Below are positions 5,951 to 12,150 of a DNA stretch of 12,150 nucleotides, in pieces. The first letter of the stretch is position 1. Every line of letters starts with the position of its first letter. A program made the translations under genes and the position numbers. The stretch is from assembly GCA_004298725.1 (NCBI GenBank), contig SCQA01000060.1, forward strand, positions 1-12,150. Reading direction: 5' to 3'. Under the pieces are notes generated by a model. It was not told the DNA's origin. It made no database searches and was given only the letters and a program-made list of their open reading frames with translations. The DNA is from a bacterium. GTDB lineage: Bacteria > Desulfobacterota > GWC2-55-46.

Positions 5951-7537
5951 ATGAAGAGCATCTTACTCAGAGTTCTGCTTCTTGCCGGTTTTACGCTTGT
6001 GGCGCTTGTACTATTTCTGCCGTCCACGCCGCTGTCAACAAGCCTGCCGTCTTTTTGGACTAAGAACGTCCCGAAGATAGTGCTTGGCCTTGACTTGCAG
6101 GGAGGCACTCACCTTGTTCTCAGCGTTGATCAGGACAAGGCGGTTGAAAACCACACTCAAAGAATAGTCTCCGGCATTGAAGGGGTGTTGAAGAAGAAGA
6201 ACATACCCGTTAAGAGCGTTGACAAAAAAGGCGCTACCGGCCTGCTTATAGGCTACTTTGACGGCTCCAACATGGACGCGATTAAAAAGATCGTATCCGA
6301 CGAGTTTCAGATGTTAACCCTTGAGTCTTCCTCCGACGGAAGACTTGCGTATAACCTTGCCGAGGGCGAGGCAAAAAGAATAACCGAATGGGCTACGTCT
6401 CAGGCGCTTGAGACCATAAGAAACAGGATAGACAAGTTCGGCGTTTCCGAGCCGCTCATACAGAAGCAGGGCGCTAAGGAAATAGCCATACAGCTTCCGG
6501 GCCTTAAAGACCCTGACAGAGCCATACAGATAATCGGCAAGACCGCCGTGCTTGAGTTCAGGCTTATTGACGAGTCGAAAAACCCGTTTAGTGCGCTTTC
6601 AACCGGCGCTCCGTTTGGCTCGGAGGTGCTTTATCAACTGCCTTCGTCCAAGGGCGGCGAGGTAATGGAAAAGACGCCGTACCTTGTTAAAAGAGAGGTT
6701 CTTCTTACCGGCGACGCCCTTTCTGACGCGAGGGTGGCCATTGACACCCAGTACAACGAGCCGTATGTTTCCATTACGTTTGACGCCAACGGCGCGCGCA
6801 TGTTTGAAAAGATTACATCTGAAAACGTGGGAAAGAGGCTTGCGATAGTCCTTGACGGCAACGTCTATTCCGCGCCTAATATCCGCGAGGCTATTGCGGG
6901 CGGCAGGGCGCAGATAACAGGTGGCTTTACGCACGAGCAGGCCGCCGACCTTGCCATAGTTCTTCGCGCCGGAGCGCTTCCGGCGCCAGTGACCGTAGTG
7001 CAAAACGTTACCGTAGGTCCGACCCTCGGGCAGGATTCCATCAGGGGCGGCGTAAAGGCGGCGCTCCTTGGCGCGGCGCTTGTGCTTATATTCATGGCAA
7101 TTTACTATAAGGTATCCGGCCTTATAGCGGACTTCGCGATATTTATTAACATCGTAATGCTTCTTGGCGCCATGTCGTGGATGAACGCCACGCTTACGCT
7201 TCCGGGTATAGCCGGCATAATACTTACAATAGGCATGGGCGTAGACTCTAACGTGCTTATATTCGAGAGAATTAAAGAAGAGATGCGAAGCGGCAGGACG
7301 CCGAGGTCCGCGATAAACGCGGGCTACGACCACGCTTGGTGGACTATTATAGACTCGCATATAACCACGCTTATAACCGCCGCGGTGCTTTTTCAGTTCG
7401 GTAGCGGTCCGATAAAGGGTTTTGCCGTGTCGCTGAGCCTCGGCATACTTATAAACCTCTTTACTTCGCTTGTCGGCACCAAGGTGGCCTTTGATGTGTT
7501 GAACGAAAAGTTGCGTTTAAAGACTATAAGTATATAA
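5951..7537 (+). CDS. secD: Protein translocase subunit SecD
   Basis: SecD works with SecF as a proton-driven membrane motor that helps pull exported proteins out of the SecYEG channel on the periplasmic side. The 528 residues show the normal layout: one transmembrane helix near residues 6-24, the conserved GLDLQGGTHLVL (46-57), a large periplasmic domain to about residue 360 containing IRNRIDKFGVSEPLIQKQG, then a five-helix RND-type membrane domain. The signature IGMGVDSNVLIFERIKEEMR, with its Asp, lies in that domain and is expected in the proton path. The ATG has only a weak GGA at 5943-5945. It follows yajC by 44 bp and precedes secF by about 20 bp, so the three genes are almost certainly one operon. 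The length is complete, with no odd features. Confidence 0.98.
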   Translation: MKSILLRVLLLAGFTLVALVLFLPSTPLSTSLPSFWTKNVPKIVLGLDLQGGTHLVLSVDQDKAVENHTQRIVSGIEGVLKKKNIPVKSVDKKGATGLLIGYFDGSNMDAIKKIVSDEFQMLTLESSSDGRLAYNLAEGEAKRITEWATSQALETIRNRIDKFGVSEPLIQKQGAKEIAIQLPGLKDPDRAIQIIGKTAVLEFRLIDESKNPFSALSTGAPFGSEVLYQLPSSKGGEVMEKTPYLVKREVLLTGDALSDARVAIDTQYNEPYVSITFDANGARMFEKITSENVGKRLAIVLDGNVYSAPNIREAIAGGRAQITGGFTHEQAADLAIVLRAGALPAPVTVVQNVTVGPTLGQDSIRGGVKAALLGAALVLIFMAIYYKVSGLIADFAIFINIVMLLGAMSWMNATLTLPGIAGIILTIGMGVDSNVLIFERIKEEMRSGRTPRSAINAGYDHAWWTIIDSHITTLITAAVLFQFGSGPIKGFAVSLSLGILINLFTSLVGTKVAFDVLNEKLRLKTISI

Positions 7538-7557
7538 AAGATGATTTCGGGGGATTG

Positions 7558-8472
7558 ATGGACTTCTGGGGCGAAACCAGCATAGATTTTATAGGCAAGC
7601 GGCGCATAGCATATACTTTTTCAGTTATAGCGGCCATTATCGGCCTGATTGCCGTTATCGCCATTCCTCTTGGAAAGGCCAACCTCGGCACGGACTTTGC
7701 CGGAGGCATTGCCATACAATTCAGGTTTGATAAACCGGTTCATATAGAAGGCGTAAGGGCGCTTCTTGAGAAGAGCGGCTTTAAAGACGCGAGCCTTCAG
7801 GAATTTGCCGAGCCGAATAAACTGCTTGTGCGGCTTAAAAGAACAGACGCCGATTTAAGGTCGGTTTCAAAGGCCATTGGAGAAATCTTTGTCAAGGGTC
7901 TGCCTGACAATAAATATTCAGTCGAGTCAACCACTGAAGTCGGGCCGACAGTCGGCAAAAAACTTCAGCACGACGCGCTTCTTGCCGTTGGCATTTCGCT
8001 TTTGGGCATACTTATATATGTCGCGTGGAGGTTTGAGTTCAGGTTCGGAGTGGCCGCGGTTATAGCCACTTTTCACGACGTGCTTGCGGTTATGGGGCTT
8101 CTTTACATACTTAACAAAGAGATGAGCCTTTTGATAGTAACGGCACTTTTGACGCTTGCGGGTTATTCGCTGACCGACACGGTGGTTGTGTTTGACAGAA
8201 TACGCGAAAACATGCGCGGACGCGCCAAAGAAGATACTACGACGCTAATCAACAGAAGCATAAACGAGGTTTTGAGAAGGACGATAGTAACGTCTCTTAC
8301 CACTCTTCTTGCGATTTTCGCGCTCCTTATAATGGGAGGCGAAGTTCTCTATGACTTTTCCCTTGCACTTTTCAGCGGCGTCATCGTAGGTACGTATTCC
8401 TCCATATTCATAGCCAGCCCGGTACTCCTTTTTTGGGAAAAAAAGAAAGCCAGCTCGTCTGCAAAAGCCTAA
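7558..8472 (+). CDS. secF: Protein translocase subunit SecF
   Basis: SecF is the partner of SecD in the Sec accessory motor. From the ATG at 7558 the protein has 304 residues: a first membrane helix at about 18-38, the conserved NLGTDFAGG (43-51), a small periplasmic domain ending near VGPTVGKKL, and five C-terminal membrane helices with the family signature SLTDTVVVFDRIRENMR. The start is slightly uncertain because TTG at 7555 and ATG at 7558 are adjacent codons and the only purine run, GGGGGA at 7549-7554, is very close to both; I prefer the ATG. SecD and SecF are separate genes here, not the fused form seen in some bacteria. No convincing terminator follows before the AT-rich gap. Confidence 0.97.
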   Translation: MDFWGETSIDFIGKRRIAYTFSVIAAIIGLIAVIAIPLGKANLGTDFAGGIAIQFRFDKPVHIEGVRALLEKSGFKDASLQEFAEPNKLLVRLKRTDADLRSVSKAIGEIFVKGLPDNKYSVESTTEVGPTVGKKLQHDALLAVGISLLGILIYVAWRFEFRFGVAAVIATFHDVLAVMGLLYILNKEMSLLIVTALLTLAGYSLTDTVVVFDRIRENMRGRAKEDTTTLINRSINEVLRRTIVTSLTTLLAIFALLIMGGEVLYDFSLALFSGVIVGTYSSIFIASPVLLFWEKKKASSSAKA

Positions 8473-8497
8473 TCAAGAACAAAATTAAAGCGGTTAG

Positions 8498-8526
8498 TTG
8501 ACAATTGTCATGCTTTATGCTATAGT
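8498..8526 (+). promoter_or_regulatory. Near-consensus sigma70-type promoter with palindromic -35 region
   Basis: TTGACA at 8498-8503 is a perfect -35 box, followed by exactly 17 bp and TATAGT at 8521-8526, one base off the -10 consensus. TGACAATTGTCA at 8499-8510 is a perfect 12-bp palindrome that covers the -35 box, so a repressor could sit on it. The promoter lies 26 bp after secF and about 250 bp before the diguanylate cyclase start. The long leader could hold an untranslated regulatory element or a small RNA; I recognise no known RNA family there. Confidence 0.65.
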
Positions 8527-8537
8527 TCTTTTTATCT

Positions 8538-8555
8538 CATATGCTATAGCATATG
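8538..8555. promoter_or_regulatory. Perfect 18-bp palindrome, probable operator
   Basis: CATATGCTATAGCATATG reads identically on both strands. It starts twelve bases after the -10 box of the promoter at 8498-8526, so it covers the start of any transcript. Its core TATGCTATAG (8540-8549) also occurs at 8516-8525, overlapping the -10 box exactly 24 bp upstream. Two copies of one site across a promoter suggest repressor binding; the regulator is unknown. Confidence 0.6.
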
Positions 8556-8665
8556 TTTAGTTTTATAAATGCCTAATTTAGAATCAATAGAATTATTATA
8601 ATCTTAACTATCTGATTTGCAATACATTTTCTGAAATGGTATTAAGCACTTTACAAAGAGCTAAT

Positions 8666-8693
8666 TTTACCGTAGGGTTCTATTTGTTATAAT
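8666..8693 (+). promoter_or_regulatory. Second candidate promoter before the diguanylate cyclase
   Basis: TTTACC at 8666-8671 (four of six -35 positions), a 16-bp spacer and a perfect TATAAT at 8688-8693 make a plausible promoter that would give a leader of roughly 85 nt to the start codon at 8785. The surrounding DNA is AT-rich, so a chance match is possible. Confidence 0.4.
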
Positions 8694-8784
8694 TATGTAC
8701 TCTCAATGGTCGAAATGGAGTTTGTTTGCAAATGAGTTTGGTTAATTGTAAATCTTCGAATATTGTCCACGAGGGCAAAGCCGT

Positions 8785-10329
8785 ATGCAATGTAGCGATA
8801 AAGAAAACCTTTTGATTTGGAAAGAGTTTCAGGACGGTCTTGCAAGCCTTCTTGACGTTCCAATAGGCCTTTACGACGCTAAAGGCGACGCGATAGTAGC
8901 GCCTACTGCCGTGTCTGTGGTTTGCGGTGCGGTTGGATTGAACAGTAACGGTAAGCGGCAGTGTGATGAACAGTGCAAACAAACCATTGCCAACGCGGTT
9001 GAGAGTAAAAAGGCGTACATAGGCAAATGCAGTATGAATATGCATATTTTCGCTTTGCCGGTGTTTCCCGGCGGCAAGACGGAATTGGTTATAGCTGGCG
9101 GTCATGTTTATTTGCAAGACGGCGCTGAGAGCGATTTTCATGACGGCGTAACGTCGCTTGGCCTTAACGAAATTGAGATAAATAGCCTTAGGGCCGGCAT
9201 TAAGGTGATGGCGCAAAAGGATATACACGACCTCCCGGAAAAAATCGGCAGGCTTGCCGCGCCGCTTCTAAAGAGCCTATGTTCTAAAACTTCACAAAAG
9301 CGCTCAGCTGAACCGATGAGGCGCTTGAAATACATAATCCGCTCCATAGAACGGGCGTTCGCTACAATAGCCGCAACGTTCAATATTGATGAATTGTGCG
9401 ACATATTGACTGAGAAGGCGGCAGAGCTTACAAAGGCCGATAGAAGTTCGCTTATGCTTTCTAACGTTAAAGACAACGTGCTTGTTGTAAAATCGTCATT
9501 CGGCGTTGACAAAGGCAGTTTGACCGGAGTAATCGTCAAGCCGGATGCCGGCATAGCCGGAGAAGTCTTGCAAAGCGGCAAGCCGCTTTTTGTTTTAGAC
9601 ATTGAAAAAAAACTGACGCGGGCTGAAAAGAAGCATCCGTACAGAACTAAGTCGTTTATATCGGTGCCTGTCCGGGCGGGCGAGCGTATTTTAGGCGTTC
9701 TTAACGTAGCGGATAAATGGAGCGGCAACGAATTTACTAATGAAGATTTTGTCGCTTTGCAGGCGCTTGCCAATTACGCGGCCATAGCATGCGAAAGGGC
9801 GGAGTATTTTTTCATGAACGAGAAACTTACCACGCTTTCGACGACAGACCATCTTACCGGCCTTTATAACAGAAGGTATTTCAACGACAGGCTTATTGAG
9901 GAAGCCGAGCGCGTCAGGCGGCACGGCGAAAATTTTTCGGTCTTCATGATCGACCTTGACAACTTTAAGGCGTATAACGACAAGCACGGCCATATGGCCG
10001 GCGATGACATGCTTAAAAAGGCCGCGCACGTCATAAAAAATGCCGTAAGGTCGATGGACGTGGTGGCGCGTTACGGCGGCGAAGAGTTCACGGTCATATT
10101 GCCGTACACGGATAAGTCTGACGCCGCCGTCATAGCCGACAGAATAAGAATAGGCATGACCGCCGTTGACGCGAGCAGGCCGGATGCGATTTTACCTACA
10201 TTCAGCATAGGCGTGGCGGAGTTTCCGGCTGACGCTGAAACAGTGCATGACATCGTTGAAAACGCCGACAAAGCGCTCTATCGCGCTAAGGCGACCGGCA
10301 AAAATAAGGTGGTTCTGCACGGCGAGTAG
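8785..10329 (+). CDS. Diguanylate cyclase with PocR and GAF sensory domains
   Basis: This 514-residue protein makes the second messenger cyclic di-GMP from two GTP. There are three domains and no membrane segment, so it is cytoplasmic. Residues 5-165 look like a PocR ligand-binding domain with four cysteines (Cys47, Cys60, Cys64, Cys82) in the family spacing. The usual His of its Cys-His pair is not kept in GKCSMNMH. Residues 190-340 are a GAF domain (DAGIAGEVLQSGKPLFV and SFISVPVRAGERILGVLNV). Residues 350-514 are GGDEF: DHLTGLYNRRYF, MIDLDNFKAYNDKHGHMAGD, and GGEEF at 431-435. The feedback-inhibition site RxxD is present as RSMD (422-425). There is no EAL domain. The start has GAGGG at 8771-8775. 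It sits alone between AT-rich gaps, separating the sec operon from recJ. The signal it senses cannot be read from the sequence. Confidence 0.95.
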   Translation: MQCSDKENLLIWKEFQDGLASLLDVPIGLYDAKGDAIVAPTAVSVVCGAVGLNSNGKRQCDEQCKQTIANAVESKKAYIGKCSMNMHIFALPVFPGGKTELVIAGGHVYLQDGAESDFHDGVTSLGLNEIEINSLRAGIKVMAQKDIHDLPEKIGRLAAPLLKSLCSKTSQKRSAEPMRRLKYIIRSIERAFATIAATFNIDELCDILTEKAAELTKADRSSLMLSNVKDNVLVVKSSFGVDKGSLTGVIVKPDAGIAGEVLQSGKPLFVLDIEKKLTRAEKKHPYRTKSFISVPVRAGERILGVLNVADKWSGNEFTNEDFVALQALANYAAIACERAEYFFMNEKLTTLSTTDHLTGLYNRRYFNDRLIEEAERVRRHGENFSVFMIDLDNFKAYNDKHGHMAGDDMLKKAAHVIKNAVRSMDVVARYGGEEFTVILPYTDKSDAAVIADRIRIGMTAVDASRPDAILPTFSIGVAEFPADAETVHDIVENADKALYRAKATGKNKVVLHGE

Positions 10330-10414
10330 CCCGTCCTTCCCCATTCCCTTTTACTCTGTTTTTCGTGTTTAATTCCCTTCAGCCTGCCATGCGTTGTTTT
10401 GAATTTTTCATTAC

Positions 10415-10464
10415 TGTGTCGTCAGGAGGAAGCTAAACAGGAATAGCTAACTCCTGACGGCACA
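10415..10464. repeat. 50-nt imperfect hairpin
   Basis: CGTCAGGAG (10420-10428) pairs with CTCCTGACG (10451-10459), and AGCTA (10431-10435) with TAGCT (10444-10448), separated by a 2x2 internal loop and closed by an eight-base loop. TGTGT (10415-10419) extends the stem by pairing with GCACA (10460-10464), including one G-T wobble. The stem totals about 19 bp. No T-run follows on either strand, so it is not a standard terminator, though it lies 85 bp after the diguanylate cyclase and could protect that transcript's end. The bases 10330-10414 before it hold nothing I recognise. Confidence 0.7.
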
Positions 10465-10546
10465 CAAAACCCGCTAAAAAATTTCAAACGGCATTGCAGA
10501 AAATAACAGGATTGGAGCTTTGGCGCTACTAACAAAAAGCGACTTG

Positions 10547-10630
10547 CATGGTGAGAGTAGAGACAGGTTTCAACCCCGTCTCTACAACTTAGTGAAGAAG
10601 GCATGGCAACTGAATTGCCTCTCTACCATG
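10547..10630. repeat. Nested inverted repeats forming a three-way-junction-like fold
   Basis: An outer stem, CATGGT-g-AGAG (10547-10557) with CTCTACCATG (10621-10630), encloses two inner hairpins. The first is GTAGAGAC (10557-10564) with GTCTCTAC (10578-10585), a perfect 8-bp stem that shares one base with the outer stem. The second is GGCAA (10605-10609) with TTGCC (10615-10619). From memory, GTAGAGAC...GTCTCTAC palindromes recur as intergenic repeats in many bacteria. The block could be one structured RNA or a compound of small repeat elements. It holds no gene. Confidence 0.55.
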
Positions 10631-10643
10631 ACTCTCTATTAGG

Positions 10644-10672
10644 TTGCGCCGTAATGAGCCTTGTTGTATAAT
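10644..10672 (+). promoter_or_regulatory. Candidate recJ promoter
   Basis: TTGCGC at 10644-10649 (three of six -35 positions), exactly 17 bp, and a perfect TATAAT at 10667-10672 make a candidate promoter for recJ, whose start is 185 bp downstream of the -10 box. The perfect palindrome ATAAAGCTTTAT (10683-10694) lies at the expected transcription start and could be an operator. The leader would contain the four-unit 18-bp array. Confidence 0.4.
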
Positions 10673-10772
10673 AATGCAAAATATAAAGCTTTATCTGGTA
10701 CGTTCGTGTTGCCAACCGGCATAAACAGCGGTTTGCAACGGACAATAACGGTTTTTAGCGATTTACGCGCGT

Positions 10773-10856
10773 ATGGCCAAAATGCCACCAGTGGCCAAAA
10801 TGCCACCAGTGGCCAAAATGCTACCAGTGGCCAAAATGCCACCGGACAGGTTATAA
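10773..10856 (+). other. Possible leader ORF built from the 18-bp repeats
   Basis: In the recJ frame an ATG at 10773 opens a 27-codon frame that runs through all four repeat units (a peptide starting MAKMPPVAKMPPVAKM) and ends with TAA at 10854-10856. That stop directly abuts the recJ ATG at 10857. Every unit supplies an in-frame ATG. There is no strong ribosome binding site before 10773, so translation is unproven. If translated, it would couple to recJ. Confidence 0.25.
10774..10845. repeat. 18-bp tandem repeat array, four units, in the recJ leader
   Basis: Four contiguous 18-bp units occupy 10774-10791, 10792-10809, 10810-10827 and 10828-10845. Units 1 and 2 are identical (TGGCCAAAATGCCACCAG); unit 3 has one change (GCTACC) and unit 4 ends CGG. 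Each contains the dyad TGGC-N6-GCCA, and adjacent units create a second dyad GCCAC-CA-GTGGC. The array ends 11 bp before the recJ ATG, and the last unit flows into ACAGG, the only candidate ribosome binding site. The same family recurs inside recJ. Confidence 0.95.
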
Positions 10857-12150
10857 ATGATGAAGCGTTGGAAGGTAAAAGAGTCTTCTGCCGGGTTGGC
10901 GGCAATACTCGGCGATAATCTCAATATATTGCCGCTTACGGCGCAACTTTTAATAAACAGAGGCCTTGCCGATTGCGGCAGGGCTTCCGCGTTTTTATCC
11001 CCTGAGCTTAAAGACCTTCACGACCCATATTTGCTGAAAGATATGGACAGGGCCGTTGACAGAATAGTGCGGGCGCTCGGCGATAAAGAGAAAATCGTTG
11101 TGTACGGAGATTATGACGTTGACGGCGTAACGTCCAGCGCCCTCCTGTGCCTTTTCTTTAAGGAACTTGGGTGCGAGCCTTTAAGCTACATACCGCAGAG
11201 GCAAACCGAGGGTTACGGTCTTAACGCCATGGCAATTAAAAAGCTCGCGTCCGAGGGCGTAAGCCTTATTATTACCGTTGACTGCGGTTCCGGTAGCGCC
11301 GACGAAACGGCCCTTGCGCGTTCGCTTGGTGTTGACGTCGTAATAACCGACCATCACGAAATGCCGGACGGCGCTTTTGCCTCTGCCGCTTTGGTTAACC
11401 CGAAGCAGGAAGGATGCGCCTTTCCGTTTAAAGGGCTTGCAGGCATAGGCGTGGCGTTTAATCTTGTCGTGGCGCTTCGTTCCCGCCTTCGCAGAGGCAA
11501 CTTTTTTGGCGGCGCGGATGGCCAAAATGCCACTGGTGGCCAACATGCCACTGGACCTAATTTAAAAAAATACCTTGACCTTGTCTGCATCGGAACCATA
11601 GCGGACATGGTGCCGCTTATCGACGAAAACAGAATATTCGTAAGCCACGGCCTGCGCGAGTTAAACGTCGCGAGCAGGCCGGGTATTCGCGCGCTTATTG
11701 ACGTTGCCGGAGTAAAGCCCGGACGCATTGACGCCGATGCCGTGGCTTTTCAGTTCGCCCCGCGCATTAACGCCGCCGGAAGGCTTTCCGAAGCCTCGGC
11801 GGCGTTTGAACTTCTTACCACGACGGACACTCATGCGGCCCAGCGTCTTGCGCGCAAGCTTGACAGCGAAAATAAATCGCGTCAGAAGATAGAAGAAAAA
11901 ATGCTTTGCGAGGCCTTGGCAATGATTGGCCAACATGCCACTGGTGGCGCCGGAGAGGTCGCAAAGGGGTTAGTGCTTTGCTCTGAAAAATGGCATCCGG
12001 GAGTTATAGGCATTGTTGCATCGCGCCTTGTTGAAAGGTTTGGCCGGCCTGCCGTGCTTATAGCGCTTGAAAACGGCATAGGCAGAGGTTCTGCTAGGAG
12101 CATAAGGCCGTTTGATATGCTGGAGGGGCTTTCCGCGTGCTCTTCCTTTC
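10857..12150 (+). CDS. recJ: Single-stranded-DNA exonuclease RecJ (3' end outside window)
   Basis: RecJ is the 5'-to-3' single-strand DNA exonuclease of recombination and repair. The first 431 codons are visible and the frame is open at the window edge. The DHH phosphoesterase core is intact: DYDVDGVTS (85-93), VDCG with Asp142, TDHHEMPD with Asp165-His166-His167, and GTIADMVPL with Asp250. The DHHA1 side follows with FAPRINAAGRL (300-310), WHPGVIGIVASRL (379-391) and GRGSARSI (409-416). Two stretches are foreign to the family: residues 222-233, between FFGGAD and PNLKKYLDL, and residues 358-363, before the conserved SEKWHPGV. Both are encoded by copies of the 18-bp repeat in the leader. The ATG at 10857 is followed at once by a second ATG; an in-frame TAA lies just upstream, so no longer start exists. 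ACAGG precedes it by six bases. Catalytic residues are kept, so the protein is probably active. Confidence 0.95.
   Translation, partial: MMKRWKVKESSAGLAAILGDNLNILPLTAQLLINRGLADCGRASAFLSPELKDLHDPYLLKDMDRAVDRIVRALGDKEKIVVYGDYDVDGVTSSALLCLFFKELGCEPLSYIPQRQTEGYGLNAMAIKKLASEGVSLIITVDCGSGSADETALARSLGVDVVITDHHEMPDGAFASAALVNPKQEGCAFPFKGLAGIGVAFNLVVALRSRLRRGNFFGGADGQNATGGQHATGPNLKKYLDLVCIGTIADMVPLIDENRIFVSHGLRELNVASRPGIRALIDVAGVKPGRIDADAVAFQFAPRINAAGRLSEASAAFELLTTTDTHAAQRLARKLDSENKSRQKIEEKMLCEALAMIGQHATGGAGEVAKGLVLCSEKWHPGVIGIVASRLVERFGRPAVLIALENGIGRGSARSIRPFDMLEGLSACSSF
11519..11554. repeat. Two units of the 18-bp repeat inside recJ
   Basis: TGGCCAAAATGCCACTGG (11519-11536) and TGGCCAACATGCCACTGG (11537-11554) sit in frame in recJ and encode GQNATGGQHATG, residues 222-233. 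They lie in a linker between conserved RecJ motifs. They differ from the leader units mainly in ending CTGG instead of CCAG. Confidence 0.95.
11927..11944. repeat. Third intragenic copy of the 18-bp repeat in recJ
   Basis: TGGCCAACATGCCACTGG is identical to the unit at 11537-11554 and is followed by TGGC, the start of another unit. It encodes GQHATG (residues 358-363), in the same phase as the other copies, just upstream of the conserved WHPGVIGI region. Confidence 0.95.

Noticed and set aside
6599..7360. 253-codon open frame on the - strand
   Set aside because: It is fully antisense to secD, and its composition (many Arg, Tyr, His) is typical of a shadow of a conserved gene.
8755..8790. GGGCAAAGCC just before the diguanylate cyclase start, reminiscent of the cyclic di-GMP (GEMM) riboswitch
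   Set aside because: Only a short GGC-AAA-GCC hairpin is present, placed between the GAGGG ribosome binding site and the ATG. The second helix and receptor parts of a GEMM aptamer are not visible upstream.
8680..9228. 182-codon open frame on the - strand
   Set aside because: It is mostly antisense to the well-supported PocR domain coding region, with no recognisable domain and no ribosome binding site noticed.
10415..10464. Integron attC-like site
   Set aside because: The stem has AGCTAAAC and TAGCTAAC but lacks properly placed core-site consensus boxes and the unpaired extrahelical bases of attC; no integrase or cassette gene is nearby.
10415..10464. Rho-independent terminator of the diguanylate cyclase gene
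   Set aside because: The hairpin is strong but is followed by CAAAACCCGC rather than a T-run, and the opposite strand lacks a T-run as well.
10774..10845. CRISPR array
   Set aside because: The 18-bp units are directly contiguous with no spacers, and no cas gene is nearby.
10639..10905. Possible 88-codon gene on the - strand with repeated VAFWPL
   Set aside because: The repeated peptide is just the antisense reading of the 18-bp array, which is open in most frames. The frame also overlaps the recJ start, and no start signal is evident.
10661..10918. Possible 85-codon gene on the + strand, starting with TTG and containing the repeats
   Set aside because: It has no ribosome binding site, its start lies inside a candidate promoter, it overlaps the recJ start by 62 bp in another frame, and its sequence looks like translated repeat plus non-coding DNA.

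Overview
The window reads as chromosomal DNA from a Gram-negative bacterium: two Sec-exported lipoproteins, SecD/SecF/YajC, and the queuosine genes queA and tgt in the order queA-tgt-yajC-secD-secF, which is the classical proteobacterial order. Gene content and style fit an anaerobic lineage such as Nitrospirota or Desulfobacterota (a pyrophosphate-type phosphofructokinase, a PocR-containing signalling protein). This placement is inference from memory of such genomes and is weak. All recognisable genes lie on the + strand.

Region 1 (1-2901): the C-terminal half of a sensor histidine kinase, then a phosphofructokinase whose active-site residues predict pyrophosphate rather than ATP as phosphoryl donor. 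A lipoprotein with an NTF2-like look overlaps its end. CutA and a second, coiled-coil lipoprotein follow. Spacing is tight and the genes probably form one or two transcription units. Region 2 (2902-3178) is non-coding and holds a small REP-like hairpin, a 23-bp tandem repeat and a terminator-like hairpin. Region 3 (3179-8472) holds queA and tgt, two steps of queuosine tRNA modification, then yajC, secD and secF, the accessory membrane complex of the Sec translocase. A 142-bp palindromic, MITE-like element lies exactly between the queA stop codon and the tgt ribosome binding site.

Region 4 (8473-10329): a 312-bp AT-rich gap with a near-consensus sigma70-type promoter and two perfect palindromes, followed by a PocR-GAF-GGDEF diguanylate cyclase with catalytic and inhibitory sites intact. 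Region 5 (10330-10856) is 527 bp without a convincing gene: nothing noted in 10330-10414, then a 50-nt hairpin, an 84-nt set of nested hairpins, a candidate recJ promoter, and a four-copy 18-bp tandem array. Region 6 (10857-12150) is recJ, cut by the window end.

The most unusual signal is the 18-bp repeat family (TGGCCAAmATGCCACyrG). It forms a four-unit array in the recJ leader and recurs, still in units of six codons and in one fixed reading phase, at two separate sites inside the recJ coding sequence. There it encodes Gly-Gln-Asn/His-Ala-Thr-Gly insertions in linkers between conserved RecJ motifs. The recJ-type units are free of stop codons in all six frames, which resembles intragenic selfish repeats such as the Rickettsia palindromic elements.
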